NCBI GenBank assembly: GCA_052035235.1
Contig: JBPOHT010000031.1
Location: 38,528 to 102,527 of the forward strand
Direction of reading: 5' to 3'
DNA: 64,000 nt
Source of the DNA: Solimonas_A sp052035235
GTDB lineage: Bacteria; Pseudomonadota; Gammaproteobacteria; Nevskiales; Nevskiaceae
Positions 15,732-23,423 of this stretch are shown one piece after another. The first letter of the stretch is position 1; every line of letters starts with the position of its first letter. The notes below the pieces were generated by a model, which worked only from the letters and a program-made list of their open reading frames with translations, was not told the origin of the DNA and did not search any database. The position numbers were made by a program, and so were the translations under genes.

Positions 15732-17897
15732 TCAGAACTTGTACTCGAAACCGCCCTGCACCAGGCGTGGCGCACCGGTCAGGATGCCCCTGGTTCGATC
15801 GACGATGTAGTCCTTGTCGGCCAGGTTCTTTCCAGTGATGAAGAGACTCAGACCCGCGACCGATGGCACCCGATAGTTCGCTGCCGCGTTCCAGATCAGG
15901 CTGCTGTCGATCTTCCCGATCTGGCCGGTTCCATCCGCCGGGGCCTGTTCCGTGTTGGCGAAGTCGCTGAACTGGTCGTCGACGAACACGCCCTCCAAGC
16001 GCAGATCGAAACCGGCCGTATGTTCATAGCCGATGGTCCCGGTAAAGAGGTTCCGGGGCGCGTATGGCAGCCGCTTGCCCGCCGCGCTGCCCGGAACCGG
16101 ATCGCCAGCCGCGCAGGTGGCTCCGGAGGCGACGACGCAGCGCAAGGGCGTTTCCGACTTCGCCGTTGGCAAGAGCGTGTAGGCGATCTCCATGAAGGGA
16201 CGCTGGCTCCAGCCAAGCAGGCGACCGATCTCAGCGCGGCCGGAGAATTCCATGCCCTGGTACAGCGTTTCTCCCACGGCCAGGGGGGTGCTACCGCCCG
16301 CGATCGAGCCCACGGCGATCTGCCGGCGGAAGTCGGTGCGGAATGCGGTGAGCTCCAGGGCTACGCCGGCAACCGGTCGCGCGCGCAGGCCGAGCTCGTA
16401 GTTGACGCTCTGCTCGGCGTCCAGATCCACGCTGGCGCCGCTATTGCTGATGATGTCCTCGGTACGGGGCGGGGCGAAGCCGCGATGCACGCTGGCATAC
16501 GCGGTGTAGGCATCGCCGATCTGGTAATTGAGACCGAGGGCAGGCAGGAGTTCGGTCAGGTCGGAGTCACCGCTGGCACCGGTCAACTGATTCTTGCGCT
16601 CGTATCGGACGTTCTCCAGGCGCAGGCTGGGAATCAGAGACAGCCTGCCGAAGCCAAAGCGGTTCTGGATGAAGGCAGAGTAGGCGTCGGTTCGCCGCTC
16701 ATTGCTCTCTACAGTCGCGCCCGTGCGGGCGGTGGGCGATGTACCGTTCAACTGCAGGCGGTCCTGGTATTCGAAGTGCGCGCGCACCCCAGCTTGCAGT
16801 TCATTGTTCAGACCAAACAGCGCGTGGCTCAGGCGGTATCGGGGTTCGACGCCATAGGTGTAGTAGTCGCGCAGGCGTCCCTGAGCGCTGGCACAGGTAT
16901 CCGGGTCGACCGCGGTGCCGGCACGCCGGGCCGCAGTGAAGGCCGCGCCGCACTGGCCATCCGTGGTGCTGGAAGCCTGTCTCCACCAGTCTCGCGAGAA
17001 ATCTGCCCAATACACCTGGGTAGTCAGAGATGAAGCCGGATTGATGGTCCAGCGGTCGCTCAAGGACAGCCCGATCCGCTCAGCGTCGAACTCGTCATTC
17101 TTGAACGGGTTGTAGCGGGCTCCGAAATTGGCGTACTCGGCGTCCGTGAGACCCGAGTAGGTGATGGTCGAATCTTCGGTGTAGTAGTTCGCCCGGGCAA
17201 TCAGCTGGTGCTCGGCCGACAGGTCAAAAACGCCCTTGAGATTGAGGTCGTTGAGCTCGGTATCCGTATTATCGCGAGCGCCCAGACCTTGCTTGCGGAC
17301 GTAGTCCAGCAGCAAGCCCTTGCCGCCAACAAAAGCATGACCATTGAAGTAGTCCCGGCTTCCTCCCGTGAGGGCGACGCCGGCGGACAGTTCCTGCGGT
17401 GGAATGGGGGTGATGTAGTTGATGACGCCGCCGATGGTCTGCGGCCCATAAAGGTTCATGGTCGAACCCTTCAGCACTTCGATGCGGTCGAATCGGTCGA
17501 CGGGAGGGTGGTAGTAGCTCGCGTTGTCGCCGTAGGGCGCATAGGCCAACGGTATCCCGTCCTCCAGGAGCAGGATCTTCGTGGAGCGCGTCGGGTTCAG
17601 GCCGCGAATGCCGATGTTGGGACGTAGTCCCAGCCCCTCCTCATCGCGTACGTTCACACCGGGGGCCTTTCGGAGTGCCTCATTGGTCGTGAAGACCCGG
17701 GAAGCTTCCAGGGTCTCCGAGTCGATCGTGGCATTGCTGCCCGCCAGGGCGTCCGCCTCCAGCGGCGAGCCGACGACAGTGACCGCTTCCAGGACCGTGG
17801 GCGTCGCCCGGCCGGCGGCCGACTCGATCGGCTCCGCTGCAACCGGGTTGGCCGTGATTGCGGCCGACGCCAAACCCCAGGCCATCTTGCGTTTCAT
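15732..17897 (-). CDS. TonB-dependent outer-membrane receptor, FecA-like
   Basis: 721 aa with signal peptide (VAA-EP). Plug domain about residues 35-165 (LEAVTVVGSPLEAD, RKAPGVNVRDEEGLGLRPN, VDRFDRIEVLKGSTMNLYGP, GGVINYITP), then a 22-strand barrel ending in FEYKF. The plug most resembles ferric-siderophore/FecA receptors rather than the copper receptor OprC. A Fur-box-like sequence 44 bp upstream supports iron control, so it may be an iron receptor embedded between two copper clusters. Convergent with nothing; divergent from copZ. Confidence 0.88.
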   Translation of the reverse strand: MKRKMAWGLASAAITANPVAAEPIESAAGRATPTVLEAVTVVGSPLEADALAGSNATIDSETLEASRVFTTNEALRKAPGVNVRDEEGLGLRPNIGIRGLNPTRSTKILLLEDGIPLAYAPYGDNASYYHPPVDRFDRIEVLKGSTMNLYGPQTIGGVINYITPIPPQELSAGVALTGGSRDYFNGHAFVGGKGLLLDYVRKQGLGARDNTDTELNDLNLKGVFDLSAEHQLIARANYYTEDSTITYSGLTDAEYANFGARYNPFKNDEFDAERIGLSLSDRWTINPASSLTTQVYWADFSRDWWRQASSTTDGQCGAAFTAARRAGTAVDPDTCASAQGRLRDYYTYGVEPRYRLSHALFGLNNELQAGVRAHFEYQDRLQLNGTSPTARTGATVESNERRTDAYSAFIQNRFGFGRLSLIPSLRLENVRYERKNQLTGASGDSDLTELLPALGLNYQIGDAYTAYASVHRGFAPPRTEDIISNSGASVDLDAEQSVNYELGLRARPVAGVALELTAFRTDFRRQIAVGSIAGGSTPLAVGETLYQGMEFSGRAEIGRLLGWSQRPFMEIAYTLLPTAKSETPLRCVVASGATCAAGDPVPGSAAGKRLPYAPRNLFTGTIGYEHTAGFDLRLEGVFVDDQFSDFANTEQAPADGTGQIGKIDSSLIWNAAANYRVPSVAGLSLFITGKNLADKDYIVDRTRGILTGAPRLVQGGFEYKF

Positions 17898-17940
17898 ATT
17901 CGTTGTCCAATCGTTGTTTGTGGCGGCGCGGAGAATATAC

Positions 17941-17959
17941 GAGAACGATAGTCATTCGC
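17941..17959. promoter_or_regulatory. Fur-box-like site
   Basis: GAGAACGATAGTCATTCGC matches 14 of 19 positions of the classical Fur box GATAATGATAATCATTATC, in the gap upstream of the TonB receptor. Supports iron-dependent repression of the receptor. Confidence 0.7.
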
Positions 17960-18010
17960 ATCAGTGAAGTGAACTCCAGGGTTTTTGCTCTTCTCTTCGA
18001 AAGGCGATGC

Positions 18011-18041
18011 TTGACCTTCCCACGATGGCAAGGTGGAGAGT
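18011..18041 (+). promoter_or_regulatory. CueR-type promoter of copZ
   Basis: TTGACC -35 box with the dyad ACCTTCC ... GCAAGGT inside an extended (about 19-bp) spacer, the signature of MerR-family activated promoters. Located 43 bp upstream of copZ. The regulator is probably the CueR encoded at 20775. Confidence 0.75.
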
Positions 18042-18083
18042 GTCATCGTCCAATACCGGACGCGTACTCGATGGAGATGTCAC

Positions 18084-18275
18084 ATGTATCAGTTTCATGT
18101 CCCCAGCATGACCTGCGGCCACTGCGTTGCTCGTGTCACCAAGGCTTTGCAGTCCGCCGACCACGGCGCCCAAGTCCAAGTCGATCTGGCCAGCAAGATC
18201 GTCCGCGTCGAATCGACTCAAAGCGACTCCGCGCTGCGCAAGGCACTCGGCGACGCCGGCTACCCGGTGCAGTGA
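18084..18275 (+). CDS. copZ: Copper chaperone CopZ
   Basis: 63 aa, a single HMA ferredoxin-like domain with PSMTCGHCVARVTKAL (Cu(I)-binding MTCxxC; here MTCGHC). The ATG at 18084 gives the normal chaperone length; the open frame further upstream runs through the promoter. It delivers Cu(I) to CopA, encoded 98 bp downstream behind its own CueR-type promoter. Confidence 0.92.
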   Translation: MYQFHVPSMTCGHCVARVTKALQSADHGAQVQVDLASKIVRVESTQSDSALRKALGDAGYPVQ

Positions 18276-18318
18276 CCCAGCCCTGGAGGCGCTCAGCGAG
18301 GAAAACTCGCGGCGCCTC

Positions 18319-18349
18319 TTGACCTTACCATCGTGGCAACCCTTAGCGT
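18319..18349 (+). promoter_or_regulatory. CueR-type promoter of copA
   Basis: TTGACC (18319-18324), 19-bp spacer, TAGCGT (18344-18349). The spacer starts CTTACCATCGTGGCAA, resembling the copZ promoter although the right half-site is degenerate. 24 bp upstream of copA. Confidence 0.75.
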
Positions 18350-18373
18350 GTCCGCATATCAGCGAGATCGACC

Positions 18374-20773
18374 ATGAATACATCTACAGCAGCCGCACTC
18401 TGGCAGTTCCAGATCGAGGGCATGACCTGCGCCTCTTGTGTCAGCAGGGTCGAGAAGGCTCTGCTGAAAGTTCCCGGGGTCCATGAGGCCACGGTCAATC
18501 TGGCAATGGAAAATGCCACCGTCAGTGCCGCCCCGAGCACCTCGATCGAGGCCCTGCAGAGCGCAATACGTGATGCGGGGTACGGGATTGCCGAGAACAC
18601 GGTGGAACTCGCAATCGAAGGAATGACCTGCGCGTCCTGCGTCGGGCGCGTCGAAAAGGCGCTACGCGGGATTCCCGGCGTGCTCGACGCCTCGGTGAAC
18701 CTTGCGACCGAACGAGCGACTGTCCGGATCAGCGGCGAAACACCCGTATCGGCGCTGACCGCGGCGGTGGAACATGCTGGCTATGCCGCCAGCCCAGTGA
18801 CGCAGGCTGCGCGGTCGGTGCCCGGCAAGGGCGGGTGGCCTGGCTGGACGTCGGTTGCGGCCGCCGCAGTTCTCTCCGCGCCGTTGCTGCTTCCGATGAT
18901 CGGTATGGTCGGCGGACAACACTGGATGCTACCCGGCTGGATGCAGTGGGCACTAGCCACCCCCGTGCAGTTCCTGCTTGGTGCCCGGTTCTATCGAGCC
19001 GCGTGGAAGGCTTTGAGGGCGGGCGCCGGCAACATGGACCTGCTGGTTGCCATCGGGACTAGCGCGGCCTATGGCTTGTCGGTGTACCAGATCTTGAAGG
19101 GACGTCCGGCGGATACCCTGTATTTCGAAGCCTCGGCAGTCGTGATCACGTTGGTACTGCTCGGCAAGTGGCTGGAGGCGCGAGCCAAGCGCCAGACCAC
19201 TGAAGCCATCCGGGCGCTACAGGCTCTGCGCCCGGAGGTCGCGCGTGTGCGTCGTGACGGCGAAGACCGGGAGGTTCCCCTGGCGCAGGTCGCAATCGGC
19301 GACCTCGTCGTGATCCGGCCCGGTGAACGCATTCCGGTCGATTCCAAGGTAGTGGAGGGACGCAGCCATGTCGACGAATCCTTGATCACCGGCGAAAGCA
19401 TGCCAATAGCAAAAGAGTCCCATAGTCGCCTGACCGGCGGTGCGGTCAATGGCGAGGGCCTGCTGATCGCCGAGACCATCGCTGTGGGCGCCGAATCTAC
19501 GCTATCCCGGGTGATCCGCATGGTGGAGTCGGCTCAGGCGAAGAAGGCCCCGATTCAAAAGCTGGTCGATCGCGTCAGCTCGGTGTTCGTTCCCGTCGTG
19601 CTGGTGATCGCGTTGGCCACGCTGTTGAGTTGGGGTGTCCTCTCGGGCGATTGGGAAGCGGCCATCCTGCATGCCGTGGCCGTGCTGGTGATCGCCTGCC
19701 CCTGCGCCTTGGGCTTGGCGACTCCCACGGCCATCATGTCCGGGACCGGCGTGGCCGCGCGCCACGGCATCCTCATCAAGGATGCGGAAGCCCTTGAAAT
19801 GGGCCACCAGATCGATACCGTCATTTTCGACAAGACCGGCACGCTGACGGCCGGCCAGCCGGAACTGGTCGTCCTGAAAGCCTTCGATGGTGACGAAGCG
19901 GCAAGCCTGGCCATCGCGGCCGCGTTGCAATCCGGCAGCGAGCACCCGCTGGCACGAGCTGTTGTGGCGGCCGCTGTCCAGAAGGACCTGATCCCCGCGC
20001 AGGTCACCGAATTTCGCGCCTTGCCGGGCAGGGGGCTGGAGGGTGTTGTATCCGGACGCCGCCTGGTACTCGGCAGCACGCGTCTGATGATCGAACTGGG
20101 TCTGCCCGAGACCCTGCTGCAGGAGCACAGCAGTGCCCTGGAAGCGCAGGGACGCACGATCTCCTGGCTGGCGGAAGCCGCGCAGGCACCTCGCCTGATC
20201 GCGCTGCTGGCATTCGGGGACCCGCTGAAGCCGACAGCGCGGTTCGCCGTCGACGTGCTACGTCGTCAGGGCATACGCACCATCATGCTGACCGGCGACA
20301 ACTGGGGCAGTGCGCGGTTGGTCGGCCAGCAGCTGGGACTTGATGAGGTGCGTGCCGAAGTCCTGCCTGCAGCCAAGGCGCACGAGGTCCAGATGGTGAA
20401 GCAGCAGGGCGGCCGCGTGGCGATGGTCGGAGATGGCATCAACGATGCTCCGGCGCTTGCGACAGCCGACGTCGGCATTGCCATGGCAACCGGTACGGAT
20501 GTGGCGATGCACACCGCCGGCATCACGCTGATGCGTGGTGATCCGGCCTTGGTGTTCGCGGCGATCGAGATCTCGCGAAAGACCTACGGGAAGATTCGCC
20601 AGAACCTCTTCTGGGCCTTTCTGTACAACGTGGCCGGCATTCCGCTGGCCGCCTTTGGCCTGCTAAGCCCGATGGTTGCTGGAGCCGCGATGGCCCTTAG
20701 CAGCGTCAGTGTCGTCGCCAATGCACTTACACTGGCCAGATGGCGCCCCGAAGGCCAAGGGCGAGGAGACTAG
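18374..20773 (+). CDS. copA: Cu(I)-exporting P1B-1 ATPase CopA
   Basis: 799 aa. Two N-terminal HMA domains (IEGMTCASCVSRVEKAL near residue 14 and IEGMTCASCVGRVEKAL near 80), then eight predicted membrane helices with CPCALGLATPTAIM, TGES, DKTGTLTAG, SEHPLA, TGDN and GDGINDAP. C-terminal YNVAGIPLAAFG and MALSSVSVVANAL are P1B-1 hallmarks. It pumps Cu(I) from the cytosol to the periplasm. CopZ is encoded upstream, and cueR starts two bases after the stop, so copA-cueR is one transcript with autoregulation. Confidence 0.95.
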   Translation: MNTSTAAALWQFQIEGMTCASCVSRVEKALLKVPGVHEATVNLAMENATVSAAPSTSIEALQSAIRDAGYGIAENTVELAIEGMTCASCVGRVEKALRGIPGVLDASVNLATERATVRISGETPVSALTAAVEHAGYAASPVTQAARSVPGKGGWPGWTSVAAAAVLSAPLLLPMIGMVGGQHWMLPGWMQWALATPVQFLLGARFYRAAWKALRAGAGNMDLLVAIGTSAAYGLSVYQILKGRPADTLYFEASAVVITLVLLGKWLEARAKRQTTEAIRALQALRPEVARVRRDGEDREVPLAQVAIGDLVVIRPGERIPVDSKVVEGRSHVDESLITGESMPIAKESHSRLTGGAVNGEGLLIAETIAVGAESTLSRVIRMVESAQAKKAPIQKLVDRVSSVFVPVVLVIALATLLSWGVLSGDWEAAILHAVAVLVIACPCALGLATPTAIMSGTGVAARHGILIKDAEALEMGHQIDTVIFDKTGTLTAGQPELVVLKAFDGDEAASLAIAAALQSGSEHPLARAVVAAAVQKDLIPAQVTEFRALPGRGLEGVVSGRRLVLGSTRLMIELGLPETLLQEHSSALEAQGRTISWLAEAAQAPRLIALLAFGDPLKPTARFAVDVLRRQGIRTIMLTGDNWGSARLVGQQLGLDEVRAEVLPAAKAHEVQMVKQQGGRVAMVGDGINDAPALATADVGIAMATGTDVAMHTAGITLMRGDPALVFAAIEISRKTYGKIRQNLFWAFLYNVAGIPLAAFGLLSPMVAGAAMALSSVSVVANALTLARWRPEGQGRGD

Positions 20774-20774
20774 A

Positions 20775-21221
20775 ATGCGCCGTACAAAGCCGAACCTGGA
20801 GACCGCCGAGGCGCTCAGCAAGGGGTATCACAACATCGGCCAAGCCGCCGAGGCGACCGGCGTGACGGCAAAGATGATCCGGCACTATGAGTCGCTCGGC
20901 TTGCTGAGCCGGGTCGAGCGGACGATGTCCAACTACCGAATCTACTCCGACCGCGATCTGCATGTCCTGCGTTTCATCAAGCGTGGCCGCAACCTCGGCT
21001 TTTCGATGAAGGAGATTGAGGCCTTGCTGGGGCTATGGCAGAACAGCCGCCGCAAGAGTGTCGAAGTGCGCCGCTTGGCCGCCCGGCATATCGAGGAGCT
21101 CGATGCCAAAATCGTCGAGATGCAAGGCATGCGCGATACGCTGACGCACCTGGTCGGCGCCTGTCACGGCGATCACCGTCCGGATTGTCCGATACTCGAG
21201 GACCTCGGTCGTTCGCCATAG
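20775..21221 (+). CDS. cueR: Cu(I)-responsive MerR-family activator CueR
   Basis: 148 aa from ATG 20775, 2 bp after the copA stop, with GAGGAG upstream; the extra N-terminal residues in the longer frame are antisense-like. Winged HTH (NIGQAAEATGVTAKMIRHYE), SNYRIYSDRD, and a C-terminal metal loop CHGDHRPDC, exactly the CX7C spacing of CueR. It carries about 18 residues before the HTH. It should bind the two 19-bp-spacer promoters upstream of copZ and copA. Confidence 0.92.
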   Translation: MRRTKPNLETAEALSKGYHNIGQAAEATGVTAKMIRHYESLGLLSRVERTMSNYRIYSDRDLHVLRFIKRGRNLGFSMKEIEALLGLWQNSRRKSVEVRRLAARHIEELDAKIVEMQGMRDTLTHLVGACHGDHRPDCPILEDLGRSP

Positions 21222-21333
21222 TTTGATTGTTTGAGCGACGTCATCGCCGCGGTACAGCAACTGGGCGGCCGTGGAGGTCAGGCAGAGCCGGATGACCTCA
21301 AGCACATGCAACGGGCTAGAGTGCAGGGCCTAT

Positions 21334-21774
21334 TCAGCCTTTCGGCAAGGAGTCTGGATGGCATGCACAGGCCTCTCCGTGCGCGGCGGATACCAGCTCT
21401 TGCAGGATGCCGCAGTCGCTGGCCGTATGGCCAGCTTCACAGTGCGCGCGAAGAGTCGTCAGCTGTTTTTCCAATGCGCGCATCGACTTTAGCCTGGCCC
21501 GGACCCGGACCAGATGCGCATCGATCAGCCGGTTGATGTCTCCGCAGTCGGCCGACGGTTGGCCTACAAAGCTAAGGAGCCGCTGTACGTCAGCCAGCGG
21601 CATGTCAAGTGCCCTGCAATGCCGGATGAAGGACAACCGCTGCAGATGGACAGGCCCGTAGGCTCGATAGCCGTTGGCCTGTCTTTCCGGAGCTTCCAGC
21701 AGGCCTGAGCGCTCGTAGTAACGAATGGTCTCGGTGTCCACGCCGGTGGCTTCACTCAGTTCACCGATCCGCAT
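21334..21774 (-). CDS. pbrR: Pb/Cd-responsive MerR-family regulator (PbrR/CadR type)
   Basis: 146 aa. HTH MRIGELSEATGVDTETIRYY. Metal-site Cys at 77 (SADCGD), 112 and 121 (HCEAGHTASDC, CX8C), the arrangement of PbrR/CadR, plus a C-terminal ACACH. Divergent from the efflux unit at 21869, with a perfect MerR dyad between them. Whether Pb, Cd or Zn is the main inducer cannot be read from sequence. Confidence 0.88.
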   Translation of the reverse strand: MRIGELSEATGVDTETIRYYERSGLLEAPERQANGYRAYGPVHLQRLSFIRHCRALDMPLADVQRLLSFVGQPSADCGDINRLIDAHLVRVRARLKSMRALEKQLTTLRAHCEAGHTASDCGILQELVSAAHGEACACHPDSLPKG

Positions 21775-21811
21775 GTCGCCCTCCGGAAAAGTCAGCCCGA
21801 ATACTAGCCCC

Positions 21812-21842
21812 TTGACCCTGTAGCGGCTACAGGGTGTTCAAT
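21812..21842 (+). promoter_or_regulatory. PbrR/CadR-type operator-promoter
   Basis: TTGACC -35 (21812-21817), 19-bp spacer, TTCAAT -10 (21837-21842). The spacer region contains the perfect palindrome ACCCTGTAG-CGG-CTACAGGGT (21815-21835). Drives the efflux unit starting at 21869. Confidence 0.92.
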
Positions 21843-21868
21843 GGCACCCAGATTCATTGGAGACCGCC

Positions 21869-22501
21869 ATGGGCGATTCCTGCTGCGCCAGCAATTCCTG
21901 CCAGAGCAAGGTGACCCCGCGCTACCGCCGGGCGCTGTGGATTGCTTTGGCCATCAACGCAGTCATGTTCGTGGTCGAGCTAGGGGCGGGCTGGAATGCC
22001 GGGTCTGTCTCCTTGCTTGCCGATGCCGCTGATTTCCTCGGGGATGCGGCCAACTACGGCGTCTCCCTGCTGGTGCTCTCCATGGCCCTGGTCTGGCGCT
22101 CCCGCGCAGCCCTGCTGAAGGGCGCCACGATGGGGCTCTACGGCATCTTCGTGCTCGCCCAAGCCGCCTGGAACGGGATCAACGGCGTGGTACCGGAGGC
22201 GTACACCATGGGTGTCGTCGGCAGCCTGGCTTTGACTGCCAACGTGACCGTGGCGGTCATGCTCTACGCCTTCCGGGACGGCGATGCCAACATGCGCTCG
22301 GTGTGGCTGTGCTCGCGCAACGATGCCATCGGCAACATCGCGGTGATTCTCGCCGCCGGCGGGGTGTTCGGCTTTGGCGCCGCTTGGCCGGACTTGCTGG
22401 TAGCCGTAATCATGGCGGGCCTTGGCCTGTCGGCGGCTCGTTCTGTCATCACCCAGGCCCGCGCCGAATTGAAGGAGATCGCCCATGTCGCTCACGCCTG
22501 A
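21869..22501 (+). CDS. Short CDF-like cation transporter
   Basis: 210 aa from ATG 21869 (GGAG 7 nt upstream; an upstream in-frame TTG is less likely). N-terminus GDSCCASNSCQSK supplies three Cys. About five to six helices; CDF metal-site analogues are LLADAADFLGDAANYG and SRNDAIGN, where the usual HxxxD of helix 5 is replaced. No cytoplasmic C-terminal domain of normal CDFs. Controlled by PbrR and probably exports Pb/Cd/Zn. Paired with a second short CDF-like protein at 22784. Confidence 0.85.
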   Translation: MGDSCCASNSCQSKVTPRYRRALWIALAINAVMFVVELGAGWNAGSVSLLADAADFLGDAANYGVSLLVLSMALVWRSRAALLKGATMGLYGIFVLAQAAWNGINGVVPEAYTMGVVGSLALTANVTVAVMLYAFRDGDANMRSVWLCSRNDAIGNIAVILAAGGVFGFGAAWPDLLVAVIMAGLGLSAARSVITQARAELKEIAHVAHA

Positions 22502-22760
22502 CATCACCTGGATGGCCCTGCTAACCGTCCAGACCCTGCACCTGCTGCATCACCTGCTGGTCAAGCGTCACATCAGCATCGTCGAGGTTTTGGCCGGCGC
22601 CGCCCTGCTCATCCCGATTCCGGCCGGGGCGGCGGCCGGAATGTTGCTGATGATCCTGCACATCGGCCTGATCGTGGTCCAACTGGTCGGCAGCATCTGG
22701 ATCCGGCGGTTGTCGCCGGGCTGCGGTGACGAGAAAAGCGTCTGGGCGACGCTGGGCTGA
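22485..22760 (+). CDS. Small membrane protein between two CDF-like genes
   Basis: 91 aa, overlapping the preceding CDF-like gene by 17 bp, with GGAG before its ATG. Three hydrophobic segments; LHLLHHLLVKRH is His-rich. C-terminus GCGDEKSVWATLG. No family recognised. Overlap and position suggest an accessory subunit of the Pb/Cd unit. Confidence 0.65.
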   Translation: MSLTPDITWMALLTVQTLHLLHHLLVKRHISIVEVLAGAALLIPIPAGAAAGMLLMILHIGLIVVQLVGSIWIRRLSPGCGDEKSVWATLG

Positions 22761-22783
22761 ATCCCCGACATAGAAGAGCCGAC

Positions 22784-23419
22784 ATGAGCGAGAACTGTGG
22801 CAAACCAGGTGACCCCTGCAAAATGGCAGCACAAGCCAATCGGTCGGCCTTGCGCAAGGTGCTGGCGATCAATCTTTTCCAGTCGGTCGCCGGCGGTGGC
22901 ATCGGTGCCTGGGCGCAGTCCACAGCGCTGGTCGGGGCCGCGCTGGACAACCTGGGCGACGCCGGCGTGTACGGAGTCTCTCTGTACGCTGAGGGCCGCA
23001 GCGCCGCGCACAAGGCCCGGGCCGCACGCATCAGCGGCTGGCTGCTGATTGGCTTCAGCCTGATGTTGGCGGTCGAGGTGCTGCGCCGCTTCTTCTCGGG
23101 CGCCGAGCCTATCGGTGTCGCCATGATGATCTGGGCCGCCTGCAACGCCGCGCTGAACCTGGTCTGCCTCAAGCTGCTGCGCAGCCATCGTGACGAGGGC
23201 GCGCACTTCGCGGCCTCCTGGATCTTCACCAGCAACGACACGCTGGTAAACCTGGGCATCGTCGCCTCCGGTGCGCTGGTGCTCTGGACCCAATCACCGA
23301 TTCCTGACCTGGTCATTGGCCTGGTCGTCGCAGCGATCGCCTTCCGGGGCGGCCGCGAAATCCTCGAGATCGCCGAAGAGGCATCAGAGGCGTCTTCCTC
23401 CTCCTCAGAAAAGAACTAA
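22784..23419 (+). CDS. Second short CDF-like cation transporter
   Basis: 211 aa, same size and layout as the protein at 21869. Cys-bearing N-terminus SENCGKPGDPCKM. Metal-site regions are VGAALDNLGDAGVYG and FTSNDTLVNLG. The first site has lost the first Asp of the pair (ALDN against ADAAD). The C-terminus ends in a Ser/Glu-rich tail. Probably a diverged duplicate that forms a heteromer with the first or has a different metal preference. Confidence 0.8.
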   Translation: MSENCGKPGDPCKMAAQANRSALRKVLAINLFQSVAGGGIGAWAQSTALVGAALDNLGDAGVYGVSLYAEGRSAAHKARAARISGWLLIGFSLMLAVEVLRRFFSGAEPIGVAMMIWAACNAALNLVCLKLLRSHRDEGAHFAASWIFTSNDTLVNLGIVASGALVLWTQSPIPDLVIGLVVAAIAFRGGREILEIAEEASEASSSSSEKN

Positions 23420-23423
23420 AGCC

